A stretch of DNA of 9,651 bases from Aequoribacter sp003520285 (lineage in GTDB: Bacteria; Pseudomonadota; Gammaproteobacteria; Pseudomonadales; Halieaceae): NCBI GenBank assembly GCA_963966765.1, contig CAXAAR010000080.1, forward strand, positions 1 to 9,651, written 5' to 3'. Shown here piece by piece: positions 6,966 through 9,651 of the stretch. The notes beneath the pieces are model-generated. The model did no database searches and was not told the DNA's origin. It saw only the letters and a program-made list of their open reading frames with translations. Position 1 is the stretch's first letter; each line of letters starts with the position of its first letter. The position numbers and the translations under genes were made by a program.

Positions 6966-7904
6966 TTACTGCGGATTATCATGAAACCACCTGCGCGTCG
7001 CATCGATATCGGACAACACTCGGGTTCTTAATTGATTTAAATCGTTAAATTTTATTTCGTCTCGAATTTTATGCAAAAACGTCACTTTGATGCGAGTGCC
7101 ATACAAGTTAATGCTGCGATCAATGAGATGAACTTCAAGATTGGCCGTAATTGACTCATGTACCGTTGGGCGCACACCCACATTCGCGATTGCAGCGGCA
7201 TGCTCGAGGCCACCACCGGATACTCGGACCGCGAACACCCCATTCACGGGCGCACGTAATCGAGCCAACTTGATATTCGCAGTTGGAAAACCCAGCTCAC
7301 GGCCCAGCTGTTTACCATAAATCACGTGGCCTGAGAGTGAAAAAGGGCGTCCCAATAATTGCTCCGCCTCGGTAAAATTGCCTTCGCTCAGCGCGGCTCG
7401 AATGCGAGTACTGCTGATTCTGCCATCTTCGTATTCACACGTGGGGGTAGAGTCACATTCAAATCCGTACTGCTTCCCCCTGCGGCGCATGAGTTCGATA
7501 TCACCAGTACGGTCGTTGCCGAAGCGGAAGTCATCTCCGAGCACGACGAAACGAGCACCCAAACCCTCGTAGAACACGGTTTGGATAAAAGAGTCGGCGG
7601 TCATTTGTTGAACGCTGGCATTAAAATTGACTCGCAGAATACGTTGCACCCCGCAGTCTCCTAGAGCCTCGACTTTCTCTCTGAAATTCATGATGCGAGC
7701 AGGCGCTTCAAGTGGCTGAAAATACTCTTTCGGCAAGGGCTCGAACAACACCACCGTGCTGGGCAACTGGAGCCTCTGCGCCTGTTCTTTGAGGTATTGA
7801 ATCACCCACTGATGACCCTTGTGGACGCCGTCAAAGGCCCCGACCGTAACAACGCATCCGCGATGCTCTGCGCGTAAATTGTGCAAACCGCGGATCAATT
7901 GCAT
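6966..7904 (-). CDS. ribF: RibF, bifunctional riboflavin kinase / FAD synthetase
   Basis: RibF phosphorylates riboflavin to FMN and then adenylylates FMN to FAD in the cytoplasm. The 312-residue length is normal. The N-terminal FAD synthetase domain shows VGAFDGVHKGHQ at 21-32, with the HxGH nucleotide-binding motif at 28-31, then VVLGDDFRFGNDRTGD at 120-135 and ISSTRIRAALSEG at 163-175. The C-terminal flavokinase domain begins near 185 and has GKQLGRELGFPTAN (197-210), PVNGVFAV (219-226) and NLEVHLID (255-262), which holds the probable catalytic Glu257. Ala23 stands where many homologues have Asn; this is a tolerated variant in the family. The ATG at 7904 gives the standard MQLIRGLHNL opening, but no clear ribosome binding site precedes it. 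ileS follows after 9 bp, as in many gammaproteobacteria. Confidence 0.97.
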   Translation of the reverse strand: MQLIRGLHNLRAEHRGCVVTVGAFDGVHKGHQWVIQYLKEQAQRLQLPSTVVLFEPLPKEYFQPLEAPARIMNFREKVEALGDCGVQRILRVNFNASVQQMTADSFIQTVFYEGLGARFVVLGDDFRFGNDRTGDIELMRRRGKQYGFECDSTPTCEYEDGRISSTRIRAALSEGNFTEAEQLLGRPFSLSGHVIYGKQLGRELGFPTANIKLARLRAPVNGVFAVRVSGGGLEHAAAIANVGVRPTVHESITANLEVHLIDRSINLYGTRIKVTFLHKIRDEIKFNDLNQLRTRVLSDIDATRRWFHDNPQ

Positions 7905-7968
7905 GAGAACAGTTTCATTGTTACTAAACGCGTTAGTATACCCAAATCAACCCCTACCGCCTAACTTG
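7905..7968 (-). promoter_or_regulatory. murJ-ribF intergenic region with a possible -10 box
   Basis: This 64-bp gap is the largest between the housekeeping genes. On the minus strand TATACT (7940-7935) resembles a sigma-70 -10 box and would give a short leader before ribF. No acceptable -35 hexamer was found at 16 to 18 bases, and there is no extended -10. The strand has no T-run, so no terminator is supported. It could hold a weak ribF-ileS-lspA promoter. Confidence 0.22.
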
Positions 7969-7974
7969 TTAGGC
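7959..7974. repeat. Perfect 16-bp palindrome at the murJ stop
   Basis: GCCTAACTTGTTAGGC has two 7-base arms that are exact inverted repeats around a two-base centre. It covers the murJ TAA (7971-7969) and reaches into the gap before ribF. As RNA from the minus strand it would fold into a hairpin of about six base pairs with a four-base loop. No U-tract follows on either strand, so it is not a typical rho-independent terminator. It could be an RNA end-protecting or pausing hairpin, a protein-binding site, or chance. Confidence 0.5.
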
Positions 7975-9573
7975 CGATTCTTGAGCCCGAGGCGCGCGGA
8001 GATCTGCCGTCCTCAAGCCCATTAGGTATGCTCCTAGAAGAAAACTCAGTGCGCCAGAGGTCACTAATAACGTTAAATTCTGCGCACGCTGCCACCAAGA
8101 CATCTCAGAGAAATCAGGTAACAAACCGACCCCTGTGAATAGCACGACAATCATAAGCCCCGAACCCAAACCGAGCGCTCGCAACAATCGACCCCAACCG
8201 GGCTGCCAAGCGAACAGCGATCGAGCCGCCAAACCCCGATACAACAAAGCTGCATTGAGCAGTGCCGAGCAACTTGTCGCCAACGCCAAGCCCACGTGAC
8301 CGATGTTGAACCACCACATCAAAGGAAACACAAAGGCCACGTTGAGTAGCATGTTAGAGACCATGGCAATCACGCCAATTTTGACCGGAGTTTTGGTGTC
8401 TTGCTGGGCATAAAAACCCGGCGCCAGCACCTTAATCAGCATAAAAGCAACCAAGCCAAGCGCGTACGCTCTCATACTCAGCTCTGCCATCGCGATATCT
8501 TCAGCTCTCATAGCACCATACTCGAACAGTGTCGTGAGGATGGGGGCGCTCAGAATCCACAGGGCTAAGGTAGCGGGTATGGCGATGATGACCACCATCC
8601 TCACAGCCCAGTCCAGTACCTTGTGTGCCTGATGAACCCCTCCCCCAATCCGTAGGTCAGATAGATTCGGCAGAATCACAGTGGCAATTGCAATTCCAAA
8701 CACACCTAGAGGTAATTCTGTTAAACGATCGGAGTAATACAACCAAGCCACCGAGCCATCTGGCAACAAAGAGGCCAAGACAGTATCGAGTAACAAGTTA
8801 ATCTGACTGACTGAAACACCAAACAGCGCTGGAATCATAAGCCGCATGACTCGCCCGACGCCCTCATCTTTCGGTGTCCAAACGGGCTTAGGCAAGCGTC
8901 CGATACGAGCAAGAAAGGGCAACTGGAGCGTCAATTGACACACCCCAGCAACCAACACCCCCCAAGCCAGGGCCAATATAGGGGGATCAAACCACTGTGA
9001 CGCAACCAGTGCGGCTAAAATTAAACTCAGATTGAGGAAAACAGGGGTAATCGCGGGGATCGCGAAATAGCCGTAGCTATTGAGAATAGCACCTGCCATA
9101 CCCGTCAGAGAGATCAAAAACAAGTAAGGAAACGTGATCCTCAGCATATCGACGGTTAAAGCGAACTTGACCGGATCACTCATAAATCCTGGCGCAAATA
9201 GCGTGGCGACTATCGGAGCGGCGAGGACCATGACTGTTGTTACCATCAACAGTACGCCACCCATAACACCGGCAACTCGATTAATGAATTGCTGCAACGC
9301 AGGATCGTCGCCGGTCGCGCGGTAATCCGATAAGACCGGGATAAACGCCTGCGAAAAGGCACCTTCAGCGAACAATCTCCGCAAGAAATTCGGAATTTTG
9401 AACGCCACGAAGAATGCGTCTGCGCCACTGGTTGCACCGATAAATCCGGCGAGCACCACGTCTCGAATCAAACCCAGAACTCGTGACAGCAGGGTCATAC
9501 TTCCTACCACCAGACTCGAACCAAGTAGACCTCGTCGAGTCGATTCAGAGCCGTTATCAGGAGAGGACGACAT
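7969..9573 (-). CDS. murJ: MurJ, lipid II flippase
   Basis: MurJ (MviN) is the inner-membrane MOP-superfamily flippase that moves lipid II to the periplasmic face for peptidoglycan synthesis. The protein has 534 residues (E. coli 511) and is strongly hydrophobic along its length, as expected for 14 membrane helices. The family opening SMTLLSRVLGLIRDVVLAGFIGA is at 25-47, and ADAFFVAFKIPNFLRRLFAEGAFSQAF is at 51-77. Residues essential in E. coli are all present with a constant offset of 13: Arg31, Arg37, Asp52, Arg65 and Arg283 (YYSDRLTELPLG). The start at 9573 therefore adds a 13-residue polar N-terminal extension (MSSSPDNGSESTR). The true start could lie slightly further in at a non-ATG codon, since no ribosome binding site is visible. 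The C-terminus after the last helix ends RAPRAQESA. ribF follows after 64 bp. Confidence 0.97.
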   Translation of the reverse strand: MSSSPDNGSESTRRGLLGSSLVVGSMTLLSRVLGLIRDVVLAGFIGATSGADAFFVAFKIPNFLRRLFAEGAFSQAFIPVLSDYRATGDDPALQQFINRVAGVMGGVLLMVTTVMVLAAPIVATLFAPGFMSDPVKFALTVDMLRITFPYLFLISLTGMAGAILNSYGYFAIPAITPVFLNLSLILAALVASQWFDPPILALAWGVLVAGVCQLTLQLPFLARIGRLPKPVWTPKDEGVGRVMRLMIPALFGVSVSQINLLLDTVLASLLPDGSVAWLYYSDRLTELPLGVFGIAIATVILPNLSDLRIGGGVHQAHKVLDWAVRMVVIIAIPATLALWILSAPILTTLFEYGAMRAEDIAMAELSMRAYALGLVAFMLIKVLAPGFYAQQDTKTPVKIGVIAMVSNMLLNVAFVFPLMWWFNIGHVGLALATSCSALLNAALLYRGLAARSLFAWQPGWGRLLRALGLGSGLMIVVLFTGVGLLPDFSEMSWWQRAQNLTLLVTSGALSFLLGAYLMGLRTADLRAPRAQESA

Positions 9574-9651
9574 TTACGCTGGCAACCACTGCTGCCGCAA
9601 GGTTGTTTGATTGAGTGCCAACCACTGCAGGGCAATGAGCGTGTGTCCATT
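9574..9651 (-). CDS. Possible C-terminal tail of an unidentified upstream gene
   Basis: Reading the minus strand from the window edge, one frame gives 25 residues (ending LRQQWLPA) and a TAA that directly abuts the murJ ATG. The peptide is rich in Leu, Gln and Trp and could be an amphipathic C-terminal helix. The direct TAA-ATG junction and the lack of a ribosome binding site for murJ favour a colinear, coupled upstream gene. However, the other two minus-strand frames are also open over this short stretch, so the evidence is thin. I do not recognise the protein. The alternative is that these 78 bases are murJ leader sequence. Confidence 0.35.
   Translation of the reverse strand, partial: NGHTLIALQWLALNQTTLRQQWLPA

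Noticed and set aside
7359..7664. Plus-strand open frame of 101 codons inside ribF
   Set aside because: It lies opposite a clearly conserved gene, resembles no family I know, and is a shadow frame.
7895..7918. Seven-codon minus-strand mini-ORF (MKLFSCN) overlapping the ribF start
   Set aside because: It has no Shine-Dalgarno sequence, and a frame this short is expected by chance; nothing marks it as a regulatory leader peptide.
7922..7936. Short inverted repeat ACTAA-ACGCG-TTAGT before ribF
   Set aside because: The arms are only five bases and A/T-rich, and the centre contains a trivial MluI-like hexamer; no T-run follows, so it is not called as a terminator or operator.

Overview
The window reads as ordinary chromosome from a gammaproteobacterium of roughly 50% G+C (judged by eye). 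All supported genes lie on the minus strand, so transcription runs from right to left. The order murJ, ribF, ileS, lspA, fkpB, ispH is a known gammaproteobacterial housekeeping run. The minor pilin genes that follow ispH recall the Pseudomonas fimU-pilV-pilW-pilX-pilY1-pilE cluster, which also sits beside ispH. The exact lineage cannot be told from the sequence; a marine or environmental gammaproteobacterium is plausible.

Region by region, in transcription order: a possible 25-codon gene tail enters at the right edge (9651-9574). It is followed directly by murJ (lipid II flippase), a 64-bp gap with a palindrome, ribF (FAD synthesis), ileS (isoleucyl-tRNA synthetase), lspA (signal peptidase II), fkpB (peptidyl-prolyl isomerase) and ispH (last step of the MEP isoprenoid pathway). 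From ribF to ispH the genes are separated by 9 bp or less or overlap, so they are very probably one translationally coupled operon. A 94-bp gap with a good ribosome binding site separates ispH from three minor pilin genes: a FimU/FimT-like protein, PilV and PilW. These overlap one another, and pilW runs off the left edge a few residues short of its expected end.

The genes join envelope biogenesis (MurJ, IspH-derived isoprenoids for undecaprenyl carriers, LspA for lipoproteins) with translation (IleS), cofactor supply (RibF) and folding (FkpB). They then lead into a type IV pilus priming and tip complex. The pilins are expected to be cut by a PilD-type peptidase encoded elsewhere.

No RNA gene, mobile element, CRISPR array or clear rho-independent terminator was seen. 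I found no convincing undescribed system. The points most worth a second look are calcium-loop-like motifs in PilW and the FimU-like protein, a perfect palindrome at the murJ stop, and the possible gene tail upstream of murJ.
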